From contig CAKUGH010000016.1 in assembly GCA_934654605.1 (NCBI GenBank), positions 1 through 27,301 of the forward strand: a DNA stretch of 27,301 bases. Reading direction: 5' to 3'. This document shows, piece after piece, positions 8,150 through 14,523 of the stretch (within the stretch, counting starts at the first letter, position 1; every line of letters begins with the position of its first letter). Below the pieces are notes generated by a model. That model did not search any database and was not told the DNA's origin. It saw only the letters and a program-made list of their open reading frames with translations. The position numbers and the translations under genes were made by a program. Source of the DNA: an uncultured Collinsella sp. Lineage in GTDB: Bacteria; Actinomycetota; Coriobacteriia; Coriobacteriales; Coriobacteriaceae.

Positions 8150-8168
8150 TCATGATAAAACTTGTTTC
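8150..8168 (-). repeat. Direct repeat copy 2: handle end plus guide seed
   Basis: TCATGATAAAACTTGTTTC (plus strand) matches 7963-7981 at 18 of 19 bases, 187 bp away. On the minus strand it reads GAAAC then AAGTTTTATCATGA. It directly adjoins hairpin element 1 (8169-8231), so on the minus strand a hairpin again precedes GAAAC and the seed. The full TGGATTGAAAC handle is not present. It may be a second or decayed crRNA-like unit. Confidence 0.8.
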
Positions 8169-8231
8169 TTTATCTCAATCTGCAACAGTTAGGCAGACAT
8201 ATTCCTCCCCGCAGTTACAGATTGAGATAAA
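8169..8231. repeat. Hairpin element 1 of a tandem homologous pair
   Basis: Arms 8169-8186 and 8214-8231 form an 18-position stem with a single mismatch, built on CAGATTGAGATAAA, around a 27-nt loop. The same arms and the same loop length recur at 8252-8310. The one mismatch would be G-U in a minus-strand RNA. On the minus strand the loop shows GGGGAGGA followed by a three-codon ORF ATG TCT GCC TAA. Function unknown; it may be a structured RNA or a mobile palindromic repeat. Confidence 0.75.
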
Positions 8232-8251
8232 CGGACCGACCCTCGACCTTC

Positions 8252-8310
8252 TGTCTTGATCTGTAACAGTTGGAAGCGAATTACCCACCGTGGTGTTACA
8301 GATTGAGACA
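8252..8310. repeat. Hairpin element 2 of a tandem homologous pair
   Basis: Arms 8252-8267 and 8295-8310 pair over 16 positions around a 27-nt loop. Two positions differ from element 1 in the left arm but remain U-G and G-U pairs in a plus-strand RNA. Loop bases are partly shared with element 1 (both begin AGTT and contain a CC-rich 3' part). The two units are about 82 bp apart centre to centre. Confidence 0.75.
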
Positions 8311-8352
8311 AACCGAAAACGGAATGGCCGCTGACCCGACGGCACACCACCT

Positions 8353-8394
8353 AAAAAGAAACGGGCCCTGTCCCACAAAAGGGAACAGAGCCCG
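8353..8394 (-). terminator. Rho-independent terminator of tRNA-Thr
   Basis: Arms 8362-8374 and 8381-8394 form a GC-rich stem (CGGGCCCTGTCCC against GGGAACAGAGCCCG, with small imperfections). On the minus strand the stem is followed by TTTCTTTTT. It lies ten bases beyond the tRNA 3' end. Confidence 0.85.
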
Positions 8395-8403
8395 AAACTC
8401 TCA

Positions 8404-8478
8404 TGGAGCCAGTGACAGGAATCGAACCCGCAACCCACTGATTACAAATCAGTTGCGCTACCGTTGCGCCACACTGGC
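8404..8478 (-). tRNA. tRNA-Thr (anticodon UGU)
   Basis: A 75-nt tRNA including an encoded CCA at 8404-8406. Acceptor arms GCCAGTG/CACTGGC pair perfectly, the discriminator base is U, and the anticodon stem ACTGA/TCAGT encloses TT-TGT-AA, reading ACA codons. The T arm GCGGGTTCGATTCCTGT has the expected TTCGA loop. It is a single tRNA transcription unit with its own promoter and terminator. Confidence 0.96.
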
Positions 8479-8508
8479 ACACTTGGCGCTTTCGCGCGAA
8501 GCCAGTTA

Positions 8509-8537
8509 AGAATAATGGAATTGAGAACGAGGCGCAA
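8509..8537 (-). promoter_or_regulatory. Promoter of tRNA-Thr
   Basis: On the minus strand TTGCGC (8532-8537) and TATTCT (8509-8514) are separated by exactly 17 bp. The predicted start near 8502 would leave a 5' leader of about 24 nt to be removed by RNase P. Confidence 0.5.
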
Positions 8538-8626
8538 CAGGCCTGCACAGCGTTATGCAAATATGCAAAATCCAGCAGCGATCTGGCGCCAAACCCGTTC
8601 ATTTCAGCCAGTTCGTCCTCAATCTT

Positions 8627-8654
8627 AAAACTATTCGTCAGAACGAATAGTTTT
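8627..8654. promoter_or_regulatory. Palindromic operator 1 upstream of the HTH-HipA gene
   Basis: A perfect inverted repeat: AAAACTATTCGT, spacer CAGA, ACGAATAGTTTT. A second imperfect copy begins 46 bp downstream. The site is probably bound by the HTH domain encoded next door. Confidence 0.8.
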
Positions 8655-8672
8655 AATTACAATGGAATAGAT

Positions 8673-8700
8673 AAAACTATTCGTTCTGACGAAGGGTTTC
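8673..8700. promoter_or_regulatory. Palindromic operator 2 overlapping the ribosome site of the HTH-HipA gene
   Basis: The left arm AAAACTATTCGT is identical to operator 1, and the right arm ACGAAGGGTTTC matches its partner at 9 of 12. The spacer TCTG is the complement of operator 1's CAGA. The right arm contains GAAGGG, the apparent ribosome site for the ATG at 8704, so repression could act at the very start of the transcript. Confidence 0.75.
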
Positions 8701-8703
8701 GCG

Positions 8704-10044
8704 ATGCTGACCACAAAGGAAGCTGCTGAGTTGCTCGACATCACCCCGCGCAGAGTTCAGGAGCTCATAAAAAGCGGAGCACTTGAGGCACGTAAGGCTT
8801 CTGGTGTGTGGCTCATCGACAAAGACAGCGTCAACGCACGACTCCGCTCCGCAACCAAAAGAGGGGGACGGCCTCGTCGTGGACATGGGAAAAGCGAGAT
8901 CGCATTCACCCTCATGAACCGCACGCACGAAGTGGCCCAGCTGGTCTACAGCAGATCACGGAAAGACTTCACCCACATCGGCGCCGACGTCGATCATGCC
9001 CACGCCCCTATTGGAGTTTTTGCTCCCAGCAAACCTGTATCGCTCGACTCCTTCCGCATCTGGTGGCGCGGCCGCGGTATCCCGCTCGCACGCATTGGGC
9101 TAGCCTCCCTGCTTGCAGAAGCCGCAGTCGATGTTCCCGATGAACTCGTACAGCGAAATCTTGGCCTCTCCTTATCCGACCAGTATTGGATTAGGCCCCA
9201 AGACTCCGGTCTCGCGTGGGAAGATATCAATTTCTTCAATAATGCTTTTGAGGACGTCTCTCTCAGCATCGCGCCCTTCGCCCCAGAGGGCAAGGCGGCT
9301 GCCGCAAAGCCCGACAACACCTCGGACGGCAATCTTCAAAAGTACTGGACATGCGAGGGTGACCGTCGAATCCTCCACAAGGCAGGTGCGCATCTAAACC
9401 AGGAACCCTATAACGAGATGGTGGCGACCGCACTTCACCGTCGCATCCTAAACGCTTGCGATTATGTACCCTATTCGCTCGAAGGCGCAGGTACTTCTGC
9501 CTTGAGCACATGCAATGTCTTCTTAACTGACGAAGAAGAATATGTCCCTGCGTTCTATGTAAACCAGCATGCAAATACAGACGAGCGACTAACCGATTAC
9601 GAACGGTATGTAGCAAACTGCGAGGAGCTTGGAGCGACAGATATAAAAGACGCCCTTGACCGCATGATTGTATGCGATGACATCATTGCCAACTATGATC
9701 GCCATTGGCGCAACTTTGGTCTCGTGCGAAACGTCAACTCACTGGTCTGTAGACCAGCCCCCATCTTCGATTCGGGTTCATCACTCTGGTGCAACATATC
9801 ACTAGAGGAGCTTAGAGCGGGAGAGCACAGTTTTACCAGTGCACAATTTCATTCAAGCCCCGCCAAACAAATGTTGCTCGTCGAAGACATGGGCTGGTTT
9901 GACGGCGACAAACTCGAAGGCTTCGTTGACGAGGCAATCGAGACTCTGTCCAGAAACGACGCGCTCACGGCAAGGCTGCCTTATCTAAAAGAGGCGCTTA
10001 CATGGCGCCTCCGTAGAATGATCGACATCGCTGAATGGAGTTAG
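8704..10044 (+). CDS. HipA-like kinase fused to an N-terminal MerR/excisionase-type helix-turn-helix
   Basis: A 446-aa protein. Residues 1-45 (MLTTKEAAELLDITPRRVQELIKSG) are an excisionase-like DNA-binding helix-turn-helix, followed by a basic linker RGGRPRRGHGK. The rest is a HipA-C kinase-like domain: a Gly loop TSDGNLQKYW (206-215), probable ATP lysine Lys226, catalytic loop NYDRHWRNFG with Asp332 and Asn337, and the metal-binding FDSG with Asp356. HipA proteins are Ser/Thr kinases known for phosphorylating GltX; the substrate here is unknown. Usually HipB supplies the DNA-binding part as a separate antitoxin; here it is in the same chain and no separate antitoxin is adjacent. Two palindromic operators sit just upstream, consistent with autoregulation. 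Confidence 0.85.
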   Translation: MLTTKEAAELLDITPRRVQELIKSGALEARKASGVWLIDKDSVNARLRSATKRGGRPRRGHGKSEIAFTLMNRTHEVAQLVYSRSRKDFTHIGADVDHAHAPIGVFAPSKPVSLDSFRIWWRGRGIPLARIGLASLLAEAAVDVPDELVQRNLGLSLSDQYWIRPQDSGLAWEDINFFNNAFEDVSLSIAPFAPEGKAAAAKPDNTSDGNLQKYWTCEGDRRILHKAGAHLNQEPYNEMVATALHRRILNACDYVPYSLEGAGTSALSTCNVFLTDEEEYVPAFYVNQHANTDERLTDYERYVANCEELGATDIKDALDRMIVCDDIIANYDRHWRNFGLVRNVNSLVCRPAPIFDSGSSLWCNISLEELRAGEHSFTSAQFHSSPAKQMLLVEDMGWFDGDKLEGFVDEAIETLSRNDALTARLPYLKEALTWRLRRMIDIAEWS

Positions 10045-10071
10045 CGAGACAGCGTCGCACCGTCAGCTCCC

Positions 10072-10749
10072 CTACCTCCCGCGAAGGGCCTTGAGCTTGG
10101 CCAGGGCCTCGGGGCTCAGGCGGCTGCCCAGAGTCATCTTGATCTGCGGAGCTTCCTCTGCCTCGTGAACGTCGTTGTCGATCTGTTTGATCTCGTCCAC
10201 CAGCATGCGGCTCGAGATGCGCGTAACGCCCTTGCCCATGACGACGGCCTGAATCGTGCCGTCGCTCGACACCACGGAGCACGCGCGGCCTTCCTCGCGC
10301 GCCTCGATGCAGAGCTTCTGCACCACGGTATCGGCCGATACGCCCGTCGGCGAGAACTCGATGCGCACGCCGCGGGCAGGCAGATTAGGGCGCTCGCTGG
10401 AGATGTTTCCCGCACCGTCGAACACGATCACGGCCTCGTAGCGGCCCTGGGCAAACGCCGCAACATCGTTGATGAGTGCGGTGCGCGCCATATCGTGGAC
10501 GTCGCTGGAATACGGATCGTCGGAATGGTCGTACACGAGCTTTTCGTAGCGCGGCGTGCAGTGAATCACGTTGTAGCCGTCGACCACCAGCAGCTCGGGC
10601 TTATTGGAGTGCACCGTCGAGACCGGATCGGCGATGGCCTGCGCAAACGCATTGCCGCCCACGCCATAGGTCGCGGCCGAAACAATCGGCTTGGCCGAGC
10701 CCTCGCCAAAGCGCTTGGCCTTGGACTTGGCGCGGTTCTTCTTGGACAT
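10072..10749 (-). CDS. yacP: YacP-like NYN-domain ribonuclease (Rae1 family)
   Basis: A 225-aa protein with an N-terminal basic segment (about 45 residues, KKNRAKSKAKRFG) and a NYN/PIN-like nuclease core. Visible motifs are LLVVDGYNVIH with the first catalytic Asp, VIVFDGAGN, and the later VVSSDGTIQAVVMGKG. In Bacillus the orthologue (YacP/Rae1) cuts mRNA on translating ribosomes. It is the last gene of the operon and starts three bases after the rlmB stop. It converges with the HTH-HipA gene; no terminator is obvious in the 27-bp gap. Confidence 0.85.
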   Translation of the reverse strand: MSKKNRAKSKAKRFGEGSAKPIVSAATYGVGGNAFAQAIADPVSTVHSNKPELLVVDGYNVIHCTPRYEKLVYDHSDDPYSSDVHDMARTALINDVAAFAQGRYEAVIVFDGAGNISSERPNLPARGVRIEFSPTGVSADTVVQKLCIEAREEGRACSVVSSDGTIQAVVMGKGVTRISSRMLVDEIKQIDNDVHEAEEAPQIKMTLGSRLSPEALAKLKALRGR

Positions 10750-10752
10750 GCG

Positions 10753-11673
10753 CTACTCCTCCCCCATGAGCTCGCCGGCATTGCGGCGCAGCCACTCAAA
10801 GCACAGCGCGGTGGTCGCCTGGGCCACGTTGAGACTCTCGGTCATGCCGCGCTGGGGAAGCTTGGTCAAAAAGTCGCATTTCTCGAGCACCAGGCGCGAG
10901 ATGCCGTCGCCCTCGGAGCCCATGACGAGCGCCACGCGGCCCTCGAAGGGAGCATCCCAGCAGCTGCCCTCGGCGTGCTCGGAAGCGCCACCCACCCAAA
11001 AGCCGGCGGCCTTGAGATCATCGAGCGCACGGGCAATGTTGGGCACCTGTGCGATGGGCAGATGCATGACGGCGCCGGCAGAAGTCTTGTAGCTGCCCAC
11101 GGTCACGCCGGCGGCGCGCTTGTTGGCAATGATGACGCCCGCGGCGCCCACGACCTCGGCAGAGCGCACGATGGCGCCAAAGTTGCCGTCGTCGGTCACA
11201 TGGTCGAGCACGACGACGAGCGCCGGTCCGTCACCCGCGCGATCGAGGATATCGGCGACATCAGCATAGGGGAAATTTCCCACCTCGAGCGCAATGCCCT
11301 GGTGAGCGCCATGGCTCGACAGCGCATCGAGCTGCGCGCGCGGCACATACTTAATGCGGACACCCGCGGCGTTGAGGTCGTCGACCAGGCGCGACAAGGC
11401 GGCATCGCGCTCCCCGCCCTCGGCGATGAGCGCGCACTTGACGGGAAAGCCGGTACGCAGCGCCTCGGCGGCAGCACGACGACCTTCGATAAACTCGCCC
11501 TTGGGGACCTGAACGTTGTCGCGGTTGCGATCTCGCTGCGGACGCGCAGCCTGGGCTTGGGAGCGCTCGCGCTGGCTCTTGGGAGTGGCAGCGCGGTCGT
11601 TGCGGCGAATCGGACGCGAGCCAGAAGCAGCCTGTTTGCCACCACGAGGCGCACGCTTGCGATTGTCGGCCAT
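10753..11673 (-). CDS. rlmB: RlmB, 23S rRNA (guanosine-2'-O)-methyltransferase (TrmH/SpoU family)
   Basis: A 306-aa SpoU-family methyltransferase. It has a basic, low-complexity N-terminal extension of about 65 residues, a substrate-binding domain from FIEGRRAAAEAL, and the knotted SpoU catalytic domain with DDGNFGAIVRSAEVVGA (motif 1), LVMGSEGDGIS (motif 2) and QRGMTESLNVAQATT (motif 3). The start at 11673 was chosen over an in-frame start seven codons upstream because AGGAGG lies just before it. It probably modifies G2251 of 23S rRNA (E. coli numbering). The TrmH family can also target tRNA, but the operon position with cysS and yacP favours RlmB. Confidence 0.93.
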   Translation of the reverse strand: MADNRKRAPRGGKQAASGSRPIRRNDRAATPKSQRERSQAQAARPQRDRNRDNVQVPKGEFIEGRRAAAEALRTGFPVKCALIAEGGERDAALSRLVDDLNAAGVRIKYVPRAQLDALSSHGAHQGIALEVGNFPYADVADILDRAGDGPALVVVLDHVTDDGNFGAIVRSAEVVGAAGVIIANKRAAGVTVGSYKTSAGAVMHLPIAQVPNIARALDDLKAAGFWVGGASEHAEGSCWDAPFEGRVALVMGSEGDGISRLVLEKCDFLTKLPQRGMTESLNVAQATTALCFEWLRRNAGELMGEE

Positions 11674-11715
11674 AAAGCGACCTCCTAAATACAACTATCA
11701 AACGAAACAAATAGA

Positions 11716-11818
11716 CCGACCGCCCGAGGTGCGGCAGATTGCCTTGAAAGAGGAGGGCATAGACCTTGAGGTCATGCCCGACGATTGAAAGGCAAGGTGC
11801 CGTGGCTCGGGCGGTCGG
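11716..11818. repeat. Long intergenic hairpin between cysS and rlmB
   Basis: A 103-bp palindrome. The outer arms (11716-11728 and 11806-11818) are 13 bp perfect and GC-rich. Inner arms containing TTGCCTT and AAGGCAA follow, and the core is GGGCAT (11755-11760), GACCTTGAGGTC (11762-11773) and ATGCCC (11774-11779). The core is nearly the same as in the hairpin at 25926-25966. It may end or attenuate transcription after cysS, or be a dispersed repeat. The Bacillus operon has mrnC in this place; none is found here. Confidence 0.8.
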
Positions 11819-11840
11819 GTGCTTGGGAAACCCGCGGGGA

Positions 11841-13307
11841 TTAGAGAGATTTGATACGGGTGCCGGCGGCAGTATCCTCAATCGTCAGGCCCAAGTCCTT
11901 GAGCTGGTCGCGGATGGCGTCGGCCAGATCCCAGTTCTTGGCGGCACGGGCCTCGGCGCGAGCCTCAAGAATCTTGGCAGCAGCCTCGTCCACATCGTCG
12001 CCCGTGTAGGCAACCAGACCGGCGGCAACGCCCAGCAGGCCCAGCGGCAGCTCGACCTTGGGCTCGGGAAGCTCAACACCAAACGTATCGAGCAGCTCGG
12101 CCAGCGTGTCGGCGGCCGCCAGGGCAGCGGCCTTGTCGGCAGCGTCGCCGGCCTGCTCCAGGTACTGGTTGCACTCAGTCACAAAGCCAAAGACGGCACC
12201 CATGGCACCGGCGGTGTTAAAGTCGTCATCCATGCACTTCTTAAAGGTGGCACGGGTCTCGGCGGCCTTGGCGGCAAATGCTTCGGATGCCGCCTCATCG
12301 GCATCGGCCGTCGCATGGTTCGCGGCCCAGCGCAGATTCTCGACCGTACCGGCGATACGCGTGAGCGAGTTCTCGGCACCCTCCAGACGCTCCCAAGAAA
12401 AATCGAGCGGCGAGCGATAGCTCGTCTGCAGCATCAGCAGGCGCAGGGCGGCAGCGGAGTGCTGCTCGAGCACCTCGGCCAGCGTAAAGAAGTTGCCGAG
12501 CGACTTGGACATCTTCTCGCCGTCTACCAGCAGCATGCCCGTGTGCATCCAGGTGTTGGAGAAGCCCTGGTGCCAGGCGCAGGTGGCCTGGGCGCACTCG
12601 TTCTCGTGATGCGGGAAGGCAAGGTCGGAACCGCCGCCGTGAATGTCAATCGGGGTGCCCAGGTAGCGGTGCACCATGGCGGCGCACTCGGTGTGCCAAC
12701 CAGGACGGCCCTCGCCCCAAGGGCTCGGCCAGCTGGGCTCGCCGGGCTTGGCTGCCTTCCACAGGGCAAAGTCGAGCGGGTCGTTCTTGTCCTCGTTCTC
12801 CTCGATGCGCGCACCAACCATAAGGTCATCGATGTTGCGGCCCGAGACCTGACCGTAATTGGGATCGCTGCGCACGGCAAAGTACACGTCGCCGTTATCG
12901 GCAGCATAGGCATGGCCCTGCTCGATGAGCGTCTTGATCATGGCGATCATGGGACCGATCTCTTTGGTGGCGCGGGGGCGCACATCGGGATCGAGCACGT
13001 TGGCGGCACGCATGACGCCGATGAACTTGTCGGAGAACTCCGTCGCGACCTCGGCAGCCGTACGGCCCTGCTCGTTGGCGCGCTTGATGATCTTGTCATC
13101 GACATCGGTGAGGTTCTGGGCGAACGTGACCTCGTAGCCGCTCGCGATGAGCCAGCGACGAATCACGTCAAAGCTGATAAACGTGCGGGCATTGCCGATG
13201 TGGATGTTGTCGTAGACCGTGGGGCCGCACACGTACATGCGGACCTTGCCGGACTCGATGGGCTGGAACTCTTCCTTTTTATGGGTAGCGCTGTTGTAGA
13301 TACGCAT
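11841..13307 (-). CDS. cysS: Cysteinyl-tRNA synthetase
   Basis: A 488-aa class I CysRS of normal length, charging tRNA-Cys. The Rossmann domain begins with YVCGPTVYDNIHIGNARTF, giving the first zinc-ligand Cys and the HIGN form of the HIGH motif. Further zinc ligands lie in GWHTECAAM and HHENECAQA, and DGEKMSKSLGNFF is the KMSKS loop. The DALR and C-terminal anticodon region follow. Its ATG lies three bases after the ispF stop, with AAGGAG inside the ispF end, so the pair is coupled. Confidence 0.97.
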   Translation of the reverse strand: MRIYNSATHKKEEFQPIESGKVRMYVCGPTVYDNIHIGNARTFISFDVIRRWLIASGYEVTFAQNLTDVDDKIIKRANEQGRTAAEVATEFSDKFIGVMRAANVLDPDVRPRATKEIGPMIAMIKTLIEQGHAYAADNGDVYFAVRSDPNYGQVSGRNIDDLMVGARIEENEDKNDPLDFALWKAAKPGEPSWPSPWGEGRPGWHTECAAMVHRYLGTPIDIHGGGSDLAFPHHENECAQATCAWHQGFSNTWMHTGMLLVDGEKMSKSLGNFFTLAEVLEQHSAAALRLLMLQTSYRSPLDFSWERLEGAENSLTRIAGTVENLRWAANHATADADEAASEAFAAKAAETRATFKKCMDDDFNTAGAMGAVFGFVTECNQYLEQAGDAADKAAALAAADTLAELLDTFGVELPEPKVELPLGLLGVAAGLVAYTGDDVDEAAAKILEARAEARAAKNWDLADAIRDQLKDLGLTIEDTAAGTRIKSL

Positions 13308-13310
13308 TCG

Positions 13311-13805
13311 TTACTCCTTAACGGTTTTCTGTAGCAGGCAGACGGCCCAGGCGCCGATTCCCTCGCCCTGGCCTTCCCAACCGAGCTTTTCGGTCGTAGT
13401 GGCGGCGACGCCCACGTTTTCGACGTCAACGCCCAGGGCATGGGCAAGGTTGGCGCGCATGGCATCGCGGTGTGGGGTGATCTTGGGTTGCTGACAGGCA
13501 ATGGTGCAATCGGCATCGACAAACTCAAAGCCCAGCTCGCGCGCATAGTCCATTACGCGAGCGAGCAGCACCATCGAATCGGCACCCTCGTAAGCGGGAT
13601 CGGTGTCGGGGAATAGCTTGCCGATGTCTCCCCCGCGGCAGGCGCCCAGAATGGCGTCGGCCAAGGCGTGCGCGAGCACATCGGCATCCGAGTGGCCCAG
13701 CAGGCCGCGCTCGTAGGGAATGTCAACCCCGCCGATGATACATCGACGCCCCTCCACCAAACGGTGGACGTCGTAGCCGTGGCCAATGCGCAGGTTACTG
13801 AACAT
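13311..13805 (-). CDS. ispF: IspF, 2-C-methyl-D-erythritol 2,4-cyclodiphosphate synthase
   Basis: A 164-aa MEP-pathway enzyme of normal length, forming the cyclic diphosphate from CDP-methylerythritol phosphate. The N-terminus LRIGHGYDVHRLVEGR supplies the metal-binding Asp and His, and PYERGLLGHSDADVLAHALADAILGA is the family signature with the third metal His. The C-terminal TTEKLGWEGQGEGIGAWA is the conserved CDP-binding stretch. Start at 13805 is the ATG before FSNLRIGHG; it overlaps the ispD stop by 11 bases. Longer in-frame starts would extend further into ispD. Confidence 0.96.
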   Translation of the reverse strand: MFSNLRIGHGYDVHRLVEGRRCIIGGVDIPYERGLLGHSDADVLAHALADAILGACRGGDIGKLFPDTDPAYEGADSMVLLARVMDYARELGFEFVDADCTIACQQPKITPHRDAMRANLAHALGVDVENVGVAATTTEKLGWEGQGEGIGAWAVCLLQKTVKE

Positions 13806-14523
13806 GGGGAAGGTCCTCTCCCTCGGCCATACGGCCAAGCAGAATCGCGGTTACGGGACGAAGGTCCTCGGGCACCGTCACTTTAAGGTTGTCGCGCGGG
13901 CTCTGAACACAACGGACGTGCCCGCCCATGCGCTCGACCAGCGATGAATCGTCGGTACCGATAAAGCCCTCGGCGATAGCAGCGGCATGGGCACGCTTCA
14001 TGGCATCGACGCTAAAGATCTGCGGCGTCTGCGCGGCCCAGTAGAGCTCGCGCGGCGGCGTCTCGACGATATTATCGCCATCGACGATCTTGAGTGTGTC
14101 GATCGCGGGCTGGCCGCACACGACGCCGTCGAGCGAGCGGTCACCCACAAGCACGTCAATCGCATGATCGATGGCCTCGGTCGTGATGAGCGGACGGGCG
14201 CCGTCGTGGATGGCGACATATTCAAAACCCGCCGGCACCGCATGCACGCCGGCACGGGTGGAATCCTGGCGGGTATCGCCGGCATCGGCAAAGCTGATGG
14301 GCGTGTCATAGTCAAACGGGTCGATGGCCAGGCGGCGCATCTCGGCGCGGCGCTCGGCAGGACACACCACCACGATATGGCCGACTTTGTTGCTACGATC
14401 GAACGCGCGGATGGACCAGCTCATGAGCGGACGGCCCGCAACGTTGACAAGCTGCTTGCCGCCAGGGTTGCCAAAGCGCTGGCCGCTGCCGCCGGCAACG
14501 ACCACGGCGCATACGGACGCCAT
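13795..14523 (-). CDS. ispD: IspD, 2-C-methyl-D-erythritol 4-phosphate cytidylyltransferase
   Basis: A 242-aa nucleotidyltransferase, joining CTP and methylerythritol phosphate. The CTP-binding N-terminus VVVAGGSGQRFGNPGGKQ is clear. DGARPLITTEAIDHAI is the conserved central loop, and AAQTPQIFSVDAMKRAH is the family's other signature. Its ATG shares one base with the disA stop (TAATG) and its end overlaps ispF by 11 bases, so disA, ispD and ispF should be made in a coupled fashion. Confidence 0.96.
   Translation of the reverse strand: MASVCAVVVAGGSGQRFGNPGGKQLVNVAGRPLMSWSIRAFDRSNKVGHIVVVCPAERRAEMRRLAIDPFDYDTPISFADAGDTRQDSTRAGVHAVPAGFEYVAIHDGARPLITTEAIDHAIDVLVGDRSLDGVVCGQPAIDTLKIVDGDNIVETPPRELYWAAQTPQIFSVDAMKRAHAAAIAEGFIGTDDSSLVERMGGHVRCVQSPRDNLKVTVPEDLRPVTAILLGRMAEGEDLPHVQ

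Noticed and set aside
8150..8168. Copy 2 of the seed as a target of the crRNA-like RNA
   Set aside because: The bases before the seed are AAC as in the handle, not TTC, so Cascade should treat it as self and not bind.
8169..8310. Reading the four CAGATTGAGA arms as a second CRISPR array
   Set aside because: The copies alternate in direction (inverted, direct, inverted, direct), which makes hairpins and not repeat-spacer units; spacing is also unequal between and within pairs.
8175..8602. Minus-strand ORFs across tRNA-Thr and the hairpins
   Set aside because: They read through a clear tRNA and terminator and have no protein-like composition.
9998..10071. Terminator between the HTH-HipA gene and yacP
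   Set aside because: The gap is only 27 bp and no stem with a T run could be found.
11766..13334. Long open frame on the plus strand opposite cysS
   Set aside because: It is a shadow of a GC-rich conserved gene; its protein is low-complexity Gly/Ala/Arg/His and fits no family. The same holds for the long frames opposite pepD (18500-20035), clpC (21030-22280) and yacP-rlmB (10165-11688).
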